DNA from: an uncultured bacterium
Lineage (GTDB): Bacteria; Hydrothermota; Tepidihabitantia; Tepidihabitantales; Tepidihabitantaceae
Assembly: GCA_937139435.1 (NCBI GenBank)
Contig: CAKZPX010000113.1
Span: forward strand, 1-13,052
Length of the DNA stretch: 13,052 nt
Reading direction: 5' to 3'
Below the pieces are notes generated by a model. It did no database searches, was not told where the DNA came from, and saw only the letters and a program-made list of their open reading frames with translations. A program made the translations under genes and the position numbers. Below, in pieces: positions 1-8,281 of the stretch. Every line of letters starts with the position of its first letter. Within the stretch, counting starts at the first letter, position 1.

Positions 1-51
1 AGGCGGGAAACCCGGGCCGATTCAGATTTTTTCTTCGGGCACGGATTTTGT

Positions 52-79
52 TTGACATCAGAATTCACTGTGTTATAAT
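52..79 (+). promoter_or_regulatory. Sigma-70-type promoter of the giant surface-protein gene
   Basis: A perfect -35 box TTGACA lies at 52-57 and a perfect -10 box TATAAT at 74-79, separated by 16 bases. The expected transcription start is about 85-87. This leaves a leader of only about 17 nt before the GTG at 103, which contains the purine-rich Shine-Dalgarno GGAAGGA at 90-96. Because transcription should start at or after the alternative TTG at 85 and GTG at 88, the promoter itself argues for the GTG at 103 as translation start. The match is seen directly; activity is inferred. Confidence 0.8.
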
Positions 80-102
80 TTAATTTGGTGGAAGGAAGGA
101 TA

Positions 103-3100
103 GTGGGGTTAGTTTTTACCCTGTTTACACTCGGACTGCCGGCAGAAATTTCCGCTTTACAATTTACTCGTATTTGGCAGGAGACCCGTGCGGTTGACTT
201 TGCCGATGGTGTGTTTGACCCGTCCCTTTATGCGTCAAGAAGGGCGCAACTGGAAGGGGATTCCGGTGGCGTAGAGTTTATTCCCCGTTTTGACCTTAAT
301 AATGACGGCTATATTGAACTGATCTGTACTGACGATTCTGGACCTTATCTGCGGGTCTATTTTGGTTCGGCAACTGGTTACAATCCAGCAAACTGCCGCT
401 TGTTTCCGATTCCGGGTGGTGGCAATGTTGATATCGCTGACCTTAATCTTGATGGCTATCCAGAACTGATTCATTCTGGCTGGCGCAGCGGGCACATTAC
501 AATCTACCGGGGAACAGATTCAGGTCCAGCCGGTTCCGATACCACCTGGCTGGTTATCGCCGGGCAGTCGGAAGCGGTGACGGTATACGATCTGGACCGC
601 GACTCGTATCTGGACATTATTGCTGGTTCTGATAATGGCAGGATATACATATTCTGGGGTGATGCTGACGGTTATAATAGTACCCGGCGGTCAACTATAT
701 TTCTTAACGGCTCGGTTGGGCATAATCTGGAGGTTGCGGATTTTGATCGGAACGGTTATGGTGATATTGTTGCATCTTTGTGGAGTCGGAACCGGGCGCC
801 GATAATCTACTGGGGTGCGGGGCGGGTGCCGGCAAGGATTGTCTGGTTGCCGGTGTCTTCTAACAATCCTCACGGTGTTACCGTAGCAGACCTGAATGAC
901 GATGCCTGGCTGGATGTGGTTTTTACCGGTTACGATACCATTACCACCGCATTTATCTACTATGGCGGTGAGTCCGGGTTTTCGGTAAACAATCGGGAAC
1001 TGATTCATCCCGGTCAGTGCTACGGTGGTAGTGCGGTGGCACTCTGGAACCATGATAAGACCATGGATTTAGTATTCTTCCGGGGCGATTGGGGAAGGAG
1101 GGTTGCCTATCGTCCCAGGGTATATTATAACCGCCTGGATACAACACCCCATTTCAGCGACGCTCGTTACAGCGAAATTGGAGAACTGGAATTTAACGCC
1201 TCGGGTGGTTTTATTGCCGACTTCAATTACGACGGGTTTCAGGACATATTCATTAACAACATGATGCCGGACAGCACCAGTTTTGTATTATGGGGACCAT
1301 ACCATAACACCTGGACCGCATTGCCGGTTGACCGTGACCATCACGGGATGTGGCGGGAGATCGGAAATACCTATACACGGGGTAAGTATGCCTACTATCT
1401 GTCTTCTATTTATTATACCGGGAGCGATTCCGTAATTGCCGGTGGCAGTTGCACCTGGCGGGCGTCGGAACCGTATGGTTCAGCGGTCGGTGTATCGGTG
1501 CGGGGTGGTAATACGCCTGTGCCCGATTCTACCTGGACGCAGTTTCTGCCTGTTCCTTTCAGTGGCGGTCAACTGCCCGGAGAACTTAACGGTAAGAGCT
1601 ATCTGCAATATCAGGTAAGTTTTATCTATTCCCGTCCCCCTTATTTGCCCCATCTGGAGGCGATAACCTTTTATCTTAACCTTGTGCCTAGGACCGATGT
1701 CGGTGTGGTGGCGATTCTGGCGCCTTCTGGTGTTGTGGATTCAGGTAGTGTGCTGGTGCCGCGTGTGGTGGTGCGCAACTACCGTTCTAATACGGTGGTG
1801 GCGGATGTGAGTTTAAGGGTTGGTGACGGTTATTTTCGGACGGTGGTGGACACGCTGGGCGCTCTTGCGGTGGATACGGTGGAGTTTGGTGCGTGGGTGG
1901 CTGAGGAGCTGGGCTACCATGTGGTGCGGTGTTCGGTGTTTGTGTCTGGTGACGAGAATCCTGCTAACGACACATTAAGCGGTGGTGTTCTGGTGGTGCG
2001 TGGTGCGGATGCTGGTGTGGTAGCGATTATTGCGCCCGCAGGAGAGATGGATTCAGGTGAGGTGATTACTCCGCGTGTGGTGGTGGGTAATTTTGGAGGA
2101 GAGGAAGAGGCGTTTCCGGTGCATTTATGGATTGGTGCGGACTACCATGTTGTGGTGTGGGACACGGTGGCTGCTGGTGAGTTTGAGACGCTGGATTTTG
2201 CGGAGTGGGTGGCGCATCCTGTTGGCAGTGTTATGGTGCGGTGTTCTACCGGGCTGGTTGGCGACAGGAATCCGGCAAATGACACCATAGCGCTTCTGGT
2301 GGAGGTGCGGCGTGTGAGTGTGATCGATGTCGGTGTGGTGGAAATAGAGCGTCCTGTGGGGGTGGTGGATTCGGGTAGCACTGTTGTGCCGATGGTGCGG
2401 GTGGCAAATTATGGTCAGGCGTCAGCGTTTGTGCCGGTTTATTTCTCAATCGGTAATAGTTATGCCGACACGGTGGTGGTGAATATACCTGCTGGTGATA
2501 CATTACAGTTAACATTCCGCAACTGGATTGCCGAACCAACTGGTGTCCATATTGTCCGTTGCACAACCGCAATGATAAATGATGTTAATTCTGATAACGA
2601 TGTGATGCTGGATTCGGTTGAGGTGCGGGTTGTGGTGGATGCGGGGGTAATGGAAATAGTAGCGCCAGCCGGTGTTGTTGATTCAGGGGCGATGATAACA
2701 CCGGTAGCAGTGGTCGGTAATTACTCAACAGGTGCGCGGGCGGTGCCGGTAGTAATGAGGATTGGTAGTTTTTATGCCGACAGTGTTGTGATAATGATGG
2801 CGCCCAATTCAATTGATACGGTTAGATTTTCTTCCTGGTGGGCTGCTCCGGTTGGAGACCATGTTTGTTACTGTTATACAGCGCTTGCCGGAGATGAGGA
2901 GCCGACAAATGATACGGTTAGTGCCGTGGTGACCGTGCGACCCCGGATTGACGCCAGCGCAATAGCGATCCTGGCACCGACAGGACAGATAGATTCCGGG
3001 ACAACAGTTATACCGGAGGTTCTGGTAGGAAATCTGGGAAGCAGGCTGGAGATGGTTCCAGTGTATCTGGTTATCGGCGGTTCTTATCAGGAATCAACAG

Positions 3101-6100
3101 TTGTGGCAATTGCACCTGATCTGGTTGTCCGGATACAGTTTCCGGAGTGGCAGGCGAACGCTTTAGGTTTGTTGCCGGTTGTCTGTTTTACCGCTCTTGC
3201 AGGTGATCTTAATCCGCAAAATGATACGGTATGGTCCGAGGTTGAGGTTGGGCACCGACATGATGCTGGTTGTTATGCAATTCTGACGCCGGCGGGTGTG
3301 GTGGATTCAGGAACTGTGGTTGTACCCCGGGCGCGGGTTGCCAATTATGGGACAACGGTTGAGGATGTGCCGGTGGTCATGGTGATTGAAGGTGGATATC
3401 AGCAGACACGGGTGGTGACGATAAGACCGGGTGATTCCACGCTTGTTGCCTTTCCGTCCTGGATCGCCAGCCCGACTGGGATGCTGACGGTGCGCTGTTC
3501 TACCGCGCTCAGTGGCGACCGGCAACCTGATAATGACCGGACGGTTGATTCAGTTCTGGTTGTTGTGCATCAGGATGCGGCGGTAACCGATATTTACGCA
3601 CCTGCCGGGATAATTGATTCTGGAAGTGTAGTGGTTCCATTGGCAAGGATATGTAACTATGGCAATACGCCGGTTCTGGTCCCGGTGCGAATGCGCATCG
3701 GTAGCAATTACGATGTGACCCGGACAAAGTTTTTAGGCATTGGCGGTAAGGACACAGTGGGGTTTCCGGCGTGGATTGCGGATGTGGTTGGTGTTTTTCC
3801 GGTGGTATGTTCAACCATGGTTGCTGGTGATGAAAATCCGGATAACGACCGGCGTGAGGATTCAGTGCGGGTGATTAACTTTATTGACGCGGCAGCAGTG
3901 GCGATTGTAGCACCGGCTGGTGCAATAGATTCCGGTGCGGTGATTGTGCCAAGAGCGGTGATTAGCAATAACGGGTTGTCGCCAGCATTGATACCGGTGA
4001 GAATAAGGATAACCGGGGGGTATGAAGCGGAAACGACCGTACTGGTACTGCCTGGTGTGCTGGATACAGTTTCTTTTCCCGCCTGGTATGCCGAGGTGGT
4101 GGGACGATATGCGGTTGAGTGTTCCACCGCGCTTACCGGCGACAGAAATGACGCCAATGACCGGGTAAGCGGCAGTTTTGCTGTTGTGCGCCGGATTGAT
4201 GCTGCCTGCGTCGCAATTCATTCTCCGGCTGGTGTGATTAATCTGGGTGATAGCATTGTGCCGCAGGCGCTTGTTGCCAACTACTCCACCGCCACCCAGG
4301 AGATTCCTGTTTTTATGCGGATTGGCAAGGATTACTGGTACAACAGGAAGAAGGTGTTAAATCCGGGCGAGGTGGACACGGTTAATTTTCCAGTATGGTG
4401 GGCGCATCCCTCGGGGACGGTGATGGTGAAATGTTCCACCGCTCTTTTCGGTGATGAGCGCAAAGAGAATGACGCCCGGGAAGAGACGGTATTTGTCCGC
4501 AGCTATTTTGATGCCGGGGTGGAGGTAATTCTGGCTCCGATAGGCGTGATTGATTCCGGTCATCGGGTTGTGCCCAGGGCGCTGGTTGGCAACTGGGGAA
4601 TAGGGGTCCAGGTGGTGCCGGTGGAGATGCGCATCGGCAACTTTTACCGTTCTACCCGGGAGAAACTGATTCCTCCCGGTGTGATGGATACGGTGGAATT
4701 TGATGAGTGGCAGGCGCTGGCAGTGGGCAGACACCTGGTGCGCTGTTCTACCTCTCTGGCGGGTGATAGCAATCCGACTAATGATTTTCAGGATGCTGAG
4801 GTTGAGGTCTGCTGGTATGATGCTGGCTGTATTGCAATCGTGACACCGGTTGGAGTGGTTCCGGCGGGTGAAAGCGTGCTACCGATCGCCCGGGTTGTTA
4901 ACCCGGGGACAAAAACGGTGGTGATTCCAGCGGTATTCCGCTATGGTGATAGTTATGCGCAGACCGTGTGGAGTGATAGCGTTGCCCCGGGTGAGTCAGT
5001 GGAACTGGTGTTTCCGCGGTTGGTGATAGAGAGGGGCGAACGGTTTGCCAGTTGCTCGACCGCACTTTCCGGAGATATGAATCCGGCAAATAACCGGGTC
5101 ACGGTTACGGTGAACGGAATAACAAGGAACATTATGCTGTTTGCCGATTCCTCTGCCACCGCACTACCAGGGGTAATAGTTAATTATTTCCTGTATTGTA
5201 CCAACACCGGTGATGCGCCGGATACGATAGATATCCAGAACGTTTTTACCCGTTCTAACTGGCGGGTAGAGTTTTTTGACAGCGGTGGGGTCAATCCATT
5301 GACAGATAACAACAATAATGGTGTTCCAGATATAGGTCAGGTGGTTCAGGGAGAAAAGGTGGCTTTTGTTTGCCGGGTGCAGATTCCAGATAATGAACTG
5401 GGTTATGTGACCGATTCTACAGTGGTGCAGGCGATTTCTGGTGCGAATCCCGAGGTCCGGGCAGCAGTGCGACTGATCACCACCGTGGCTTCGGTGGCAA
5501 ACCTGCTCATCCAGCCCGCTCAGTTTCGCACCGTTGCTCCAGGATGCACCGGTAATTTTGTCTTTCAGATTACCAACCTGGGTAATATCTTTGACTTTGC
5601 TGACCTGAGTTATAACTTCACCCGGGGTGCCTGGGAACACCGGTTATCAGGTATTGATGGACAGCCGTTCGGCGACCGGAATGGTAACGGCAGACCGGAT
5701 GTTGGACCAATCCCGCCTTATTCTGGAAGTGTGGAGGTGCTTTTACGGGTTATGCTACCCTGGTGGGCGCAGGTCGGACAGATGGATACCACGATTATAA
5801 CCATCCATTCATTCACTGATGCCAGGATTACCGATCAGGTGAGGGCAATTACCGAGGTGAACGGTTCGGTTGAAGGTATTGAGATTGCACCGGACCAGGC
5901 GGATCTGTTGTTACCCGGAGAGGTGCGGGACTATCGTTTTACTGTTACTACCAGGGGCAATATCCGCTCGGTGGTCAATGTTTCCTGCCCGGAAGAAAAT
6001 GATGGATGGGGAGTCGCAGTTCTTGATGAACAGGGAGGCAACTATCTGCGCGACACCGATTTTGATGGCAACCCGGATTTAAGTTTCGTCGCACCGGAGG

Positions 6101-6546
6101 TGCCGGCGCAGTTTATAATGCGAGTCACCGCACCGGGCTTCTCAAGGCTTTTTGATACCACCAGAATAGCGACAAAGGATATGTGGGTAAAGGTTTTTGT
6201 CTCTCGCCATGAAGGGCTGTGCGATTCTGCCCGAATGCGTCTGAATTTAATGCCCGGGTTTGCGATTTACAGTTATCAGGAACCAGCCGGGAAAAAGGTG
6301 AGGTTTTTATTTTCAGTGCCCGAGGAGGGGGAAGTAACATTGATAGTATATAACCGGCTGGGCGAGGAGGTGCGTACCCTTATTAATGATGAGTGGCGGA
6401 CAGCAGGTGCCTATGTTGTTGAGTGGGATGGGGTCGACCGGCGCGGAAAGGCGGTGGCACCCGGGGTTTATGTCTACTGTTTTGAGGTAAAAGGGAGCAA
6501 CCAGGTAATTCGACGACTGGTGAAGAAGTGTTTGTTTAGCCGTTGA
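103..6546 (+). CDS. Giant secreted repeat protein: FG-GAP propeller, 11 CARDB-like repeats, FlgD/type IX-like C-terminal domain
   Basis: A 2147-residue predicted cell-surface or secreted protein of unknown specific role, most likely adhesive or structural. Residues 1-18 are hydrophobic and end in A-E-I-S-A, like a signal peptide. Residues ~64-378 carry seven FG-GAP/VCBS blades with D-x-N/D-x-D/N-G calcium loops (for example 292, 439, 589, 739, 889 and 1219). Residues ~400-530 look like a further beta-sandwich. Residues 532-1671 are eleven CARDB/APHP-like units of about 104 residues. Residues ~1675-2050 hold three Ig-like domains, each with a D-x-N-x-N-G-x-P-D loop. Residues ~2054-2147 form a FlgD-Ig or type IX sorting-like domain (V-Y-N-R-L-G-E-E-V-R then A-P-G-V-Y-V-Y). 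Start: the GTG at 103 has GGAAGGA six bases upstream. A start at the TTG at 85 or GTG at 88 would add an Arg to the signal peptide but would be practically leaderless. The downstream neighbour is a PorV-like barrel on the same strand with no terminator between, so export through that partner is plausible. The family resemblance is to WOR-3 proteins; the function is inference. Confidence 0.9.
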   Translation: MGLVFTLFTLGLPAEISALQFTRIWQETRAVDFADGVFDPSLYASRRAQLEGDSGGVEFIPRFDLNNDGYIELICTDDSGPYLRVYFGSATGYNPANCRLFPIPGGGNVDIADLNLDGYPELIHSGWRSGHITIYRGTDSGPAGSDTTWLVIAGQSEAVTVYDLDRDSYLDIIAGSDNGRIYIFWGDADGYNSTRRSTIFLNGSVGHNLEVADFDRNGYGDIVASLWSRNRAPIIYWGAGRVPARIVWLPVSSNNPHGVTVADLNDDAWLDVVFTGYDTITTAFIYYGGESGFSVNNRELIHPGQCYGGSAVALWNHDKTMDLVFFRGDWGRRVAYRPRVYYNRLDTTPHFSDARYSEIGELEFNASGGFIADFNYDGFQDIFINNMMPDSTSFVLWGPYHNTWTALPVDRDHHGMWREIGNTYTRGKYAYYLSSIYYTGSDSVIAGGSCTWRASEPYGSAVGVSVRGGNTPVPDSTWTQFLPVPFSGGQLPGELNGKSYLQYQVSFIYSRPPYLPHLEAITFYLNLVPRTDVGVVAILAPSGVVDSGSVLVPRVVVRNYRSNTVVADVSLRVGDGYFRTVVDTLGALAVDTVEFGAWVAEELGYHVVRCSVFVSGDENPANDTLSGGVLVVRGADAGVVAIIAPAGEMDSGEVITPRVVVGNFGGEEEAFPVHLWIGADYHVVVWDTVAAGEFETLDFAEWVAHPVGSVMVRCSTGLVGDRNPANDTIALLVEVRRVSVIDVGVVEIERPVGVVDSGSTVVPMVRVANYGQASAFVPVYFSIGNSYADTVVVNIPAGDTLQLTFRNWIAEPTGVHIVRCTTAMINDVNSDNDVMLDSVEVRVVVDAGVMEIVAPAGVVDSGAMITPVAVVGNYSTGARAVPVVMRIGSFYADSVVIMMAPNSIDTVRFSSWWAAPVGDHVCYCYTALAGDEEPTNDTVSAVVTVRPRIDASAIAILAPTGQIDSGTTVIPEVLVGNLGSRLEMVPVYLVIGGSYQESTVVAIAPDLVVRIQFPEWQANALGLLPVVCFTALAGDLNPQNDTVWSEVEVGHRHDAGCYAILTPAGVVDSGTVVVPRARVANYGTTVEDVPVVMVIEGGYQQTRVVTIRPGDSTLVAFPSWIASPTGMLTVRCSTALSGDRQPDNDRTVDSVLVVVHQDAAVTDIYAPAGIIDSGSVVVPLARICNYGNTPVLVPVRMRIGSNYDVTRTKFLGIGGKDTVGFPAWIADVVGVFPVVCSTMVAGDENPDNDRREDSVRVINFIDAAAVAIVAPAGAIDSGAVIVPRAVISNNGLSPALIPVRIRITGGYEAETTVLVLPGVLDTVSFPAWYAEVVGRYAVECSTALTGDRNDANDRVSGSFAVVRRIDAACVAIHSPAGVINLGDSIVPQALVANYSTATQEIPVFMRIGKDYWYNRKKVLNPGEVDTVNFPVWWAHPSGTVMVKCSTALFGDERKENDAREETVFVRSYFDAGVEVILAPIGVIDSGHRVVPRALVGNWGIGVQVVPVEMRIGNFYRSTREKLIPPGVMDTVEFDEWQALAVGRHLVRCSTSLAGDSNPTNDFQDAEVEVCWYDAGCIAIVTPVGVVPAGESVLPIARVVNPGTKTVVIPAVFRYGDSYAQTVWSDSVAPGESVELVFPRLVIERGERFASCSTALSGDMNPANNRVTVTVNGITRNIMLFADSSATALPGVIVNYFLYCTNTGDAPDTIDIQNVFTRSNWRVEFFDSGGVNPLTDNNNNGVPDIGQVVQGEKVAFVCRVQIPDNELGYVTDSTVVQAISGANPEVRAAVRLITTVASVANLLIQPAQFRTVAPGCTGNFVFQITNLGNIFDFADLSYNFTRGAWEHRLSGIDGQPFGDRNGNGRPDVGPIPPYSGSVEVLLRVMLPWWAQVGQMDTTIITIHSFTDARITDQVRAITEVNGSVEGIEIAPDQADLLLPGEVRDYRFTVTTRGNIRSVVNVSCPEENDGWGVAVLDEQGGNYLRDTDFDGNPDLSFVAPEVPAQFIMRVTAPGFSRLFDTTRIATKDMWVKVFVSRHEGLCDSARMRLNLMPGFAIYSYQEPAGKKVRFLFSVPEEGEVTLIVYNRLGEEVRTLINDEWRTAGAYVVEWDGVDRRGKAVAPGVYVYCFEVKGSNQVIRRLVKKCLFSR
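292..1236 (+). repeat. Seven FG-GAP/VCBS blade repeats (coding)
   Basis: Seven in-frame blades occur at a spacing of roughly 50 codons. Calcium-loop starts lie at 292 (DLNNDG), 439 (DLNLDG), 589 (DLDRDS), 739 (DFDRNG), 889 (DLNDDA), a degenerate copy near 1042-1070 (NHDKTMD), and 1219 (DFNYDG). Seven blades is the count expected for an integrin-alpha-like beta-propeller. The sixth copy has lost most acidic ligands, so it probably does not bind calcium. The repeats are diverged at DNA level and are a protein-domain repeat, not a recent tandem duplication. Confidence 0.8.
1696..5115 (+). repeat. Eleven tandem 312-nt CARDB-like repeats (coding)
   Basis: Eleven in-frame units start at 1696, 2008, 2326, 2638, 2950, 3262, 3574, 3886, 4198, 4510 and 4819. 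Nine of the ten intervals are 312 or 309 nt and one is 318 nt. Each unit opens with D-(A/V)-x-x-x-x-I-x-x-P-x-G-x-(I/V), usually followed by D-S-G, then has x-x-N-(Y/F/L)-(G/S), a Trp in ten of eleven units, and the motif C-S-T-A-L-x-G-D-x-N-P-x-N-D. The Cys codon is exactly 234 nt into every unit. The fold is probably an Ig-like beta-sandwich of the CARDB/APHP type, by family resemblance. The copies are diverged in DNA sequence despite the fixed length. Confidence 0.9.
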
Positions 6547-6607
6547 TATGAGATGGAATAATTGGGTTAGCGGTAAGGTTGGAATAGAAAAAAGGGGCAG
6601 AAGAGAA

Positions 6608-6787
6608 ATGGTTACAGGACAGGTGATAAGTAGTTCTCCGCGTCGTTATCAGGTGCGGCTGTGCCGGACAGAGGAGCAGCAGAGGCGGTTGCGGGTGGAA
6701 CTGTTGCGTCCGTTCCAGGTGGCGAGTTTATCATCCCTGTGGCGTAAGGGAGGGGTATGGTGGCTCCGTTTATATTGTCGTTGCTGA
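6608..6787 (+). CDS. Doubtful small arginine-rich ORF overlapping the barrel gene
   Basis: A 59-codon ORF fills most of the 210-nt space between the giant gene and the barrel gene and overlaps the first 31 nt of the latter in another frame. It starts at an ATG preceded by the purine stretch GGGGCAGAAGAG. An alternative in-frame ATG at 6548, two bases after the preceding stop codon, would give 79 codons but has no good ribosome-binding site. The product is basic (about 11 Arg) with aromatic residues near its end and matches no family I recognise. It could act only by being translated, coupling ribosomes to the downstream start, or it may simply be a chance open frame. I lean toward the latter. 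Confidence 0.25.
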   Translation: MVTGQVISSSPRRYQVRLCRTEEQQRRLRVELLRPFQVASLSSLWRKGGVWWLRLYCRC

Positions 6788-8202
6788 TATTTAATTACAG
6801 TTCGGGGACGGCATTTCCGCTCCTGAGTGTTCCGGTTGGTGCTCGTGCCTGCGCGATGGGCGAGGCGTTTACCGGCGTGGCTGATGATGTGAATACCATT
6901 TATTACAATCCCGGTGGGCTGGGTTATTTGAACGAAGTTCAGCTTGCCCTTGCCCATCACCGCTGGTTTGCCGATATCACTGACGAGAATTTGAACATCG
7001 CTCTGCCTCTTGGTCCCGGGACATTCGGAATAAGCGGTATCTTCTCCCGGATTGGCGGCATTGAAAACTGGAATCCCGATACCGGTCAACCGGACACACT
7101 GGTGGTAAGCAGTGGTTATGCTGTGCTCGGCTACGGAGTACGGTTGAACAAGGTGCTGGCACTGGGCGGAAGTGCGAAATGGCTTTACGATGCCCTGCCG
7201 GGACAGAGTGGAATGGGTTTCTGCTTTGATGCCGGTGCAATCGGTCGCTTTCCTTCCGGCTTGAGTGTTGGCGTGGCAGCTCAGAACTTTGGTCCGGGTA
7301 TTAAATATGGAAAGGAGCGGTTTTCCCTGCCGGCTAGGGTGCGTCTTGGTGCTGGTTATGGCAGGTCATTTTCCCGCACCGCAAGCGGATGGCGGTTGCT
7401 AACTGATATCAATATTTCTCTCAACGGGACACCGGATTTCCATCTTGGTATGGAATTGGCACTGGAGGAGTTGCTGGTGCTTAGATGCGGATACCGGCTT
7501 GGACCTCAGGACTGGCGGTCGCTGGGTTTGTTTTCCGGTTTTACCGCTGGACTGGGTGTTAACGCCGGGCGGATTGCCCTTGACTACGCTTTTGTTCCCT
7601 ATGGACCGTTAGGTGCAACACACCGGTTTGCTCTACGCACCGGCTTTTATCCCAAGCGCTACGGCAGGGTGCGTATTCGTGTGGGCGAGGCCGGATCAGG
7701 GAAACCGGTTAGTGGTGCCCGGTTCACAGTTGAGGGGACGCATGCCGGGCGTTCCTATACTGAGAATAACGGCGTGTTCGTTATTGACGGTGTGGAGACC
7801 GGCTGGATTAAAATTACGGTTGAGGCTGATAGTTTCTATCCAGAGCGCGAATCGCTGCTGGTTGAGCCCCGGGTGCTTAATAATCTGAACTTTGTGCTCC
7901 GGCGTGCCGGTTATGGTGCACTCTGGGGTGCGGTTTACAGCCGGATTGGTAACCGTCCGCTGGCGGCAGAGGTTCGTTACACCGGTCCAGAATCAGGTGT
8001 GCTGCGCACCAGTGAGCAGGAAGGGAGTTTTGTCCTGCGCAAGTTAGCGGCCGGTGATTACCGGTTTGAAATTGTTCCGAACGATAGCGGTTATCAGAGG
8101 TTGACCGACACCTTGACAGTAGTTCCAGGACAGTTGCGGTCAAGGGTTTTTATCATTGATTTAACGACGGGCGGTGGGGCAGGCACAAATGAAGGACGGT
8201 AG
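6757..8202 (+). CDS. PorV/UPF0164-like outer-membrane beta-barrel with two carboxypeptidase-regulatory-like domains
   Basis: A 481-residue predicted outer-membrane protein. Residues 1-19 form a signal peptide ending S-S-G-T-A. Residues ~22-295 match the PorV/PorQ/UPF0164 pattern: V-G-A-R-A-x-A-M-G-E-A-F-T-G-V-A-D-D, then Y-Y-N-P-G-G-L, followed by alternating amphipathic strands and G-A-T-H-R-F-A-L-R-T-G-F at the barrel end. Residues ~305-383 and ~388-471 are two carboxypeptidase-regulatory-like (transthyretin-fold) domains, each with a P-(V/L)-(S/A)-(G/A) segment and a G-x-F-V core. The ATG follows a strong Shine-Dalgarno, AAGGGAGGGG at 6746-6755, and an in-frame TAA at 6745 rules out an upstream start. 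In Bacteroidota, PorV shuttles cargo with type IX C-terminal domains; the cargo-like gene upstream makes a related role plausible here, but this is inference. The appended regulatory-like domains are not typical of PorV. It could instead be a passive porin. Confidence 0.85.
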   Translation: MVAPFILSLLIFNYSSGTAFPLLSVPVGARACAMGEAFTGVADDVNTIYYNPGGLGYLNEVQLALAHHRWFADITDENLNIALPLGPGTFGISGIFSRIGGIENWNPDTGQPDTLVVSSGYAVLGYGVRLNKVLALGGSAKWLYDALPGQSGMGFCFDAGAIGRFPSGLSVGVAAQNFGPGIKYGKERFSLPARVRLGAGYGRSFSRTASGWRLLTDINISLNGTPDFHLGMELALEELLVLRCGYRLGPQDWRSLGLFSGFTAGLGVNAGRIALDYAFVPYGPLGATHRFALRTGFYPKRYGRVRIRVGEAGSGKPVSGARFTVEGTHAGRSYTENNGVFVIDGVETGWIKITVEADSFYPERESLLVEPRVLNNLNFVLRRAGYGALWGAVYSRIGNRPLAAEVRYTGPESGVLRTSEQEGSFVLRKLAAGDYRFEIVPNDSGYQRLTDTLTVVPGQLRSRVFIIDLTTGGGAGTNEGR

Positions 8203-8229
8203 CAGTGTGAGTACAATGCAAATTATTTC

Positions 8230-8258
8230 TTGACAAGTGGCAAAAAAAAATTTATATT
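8230..8258 (+). promoter_or_regulatory. Sigma-70-type promoter of the lysine-rich mini-gene
   Basis: A perfect -35 TTGACA at 8230-8235 and -10 TATATT at 8253-8258 are separated by 17 bases, with an A-run (8242-8250) in the spacer. The predicted start is near 8265, giving a leader of about 17 nt that carries the Shine-Dalgarno AAGGAGGT at 8271-8278. The layout closely copies that at 52-103, which supports both. Confidence 0.75.
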
Positions 8259-8281
8259 CACCTGCCAATAAAGGAGGTACG

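Noticed and set aside
2..32. GGCGGGAAACCCGGGCC followed by a T-rich stretch as a terminator of an upstream gene
   Set aside because: Only a 3-bp GGG/CCC stem plus a bulged GGC/GCC extension can form, the T-run is 8 bases away, and the upstream gene is outside the window. It is possible but not supportable.
3708..4157. 149-codon minus-strand open frame inside the giant gene
   Set aside because: It is the antisense shadow of repeats 7-9. Similar minus-strand frames recur across the repeat block because of the 312-nt period and GTG-rich codons, and none resembles a known protein.
1696..5115. Regular 312-nt repetition as a CRISPR or satellite array
   Set aside because: Units are in frame, diverged in DNA sequence, conserved in protein motifs, and have no spacer structure. 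They are protein domains.
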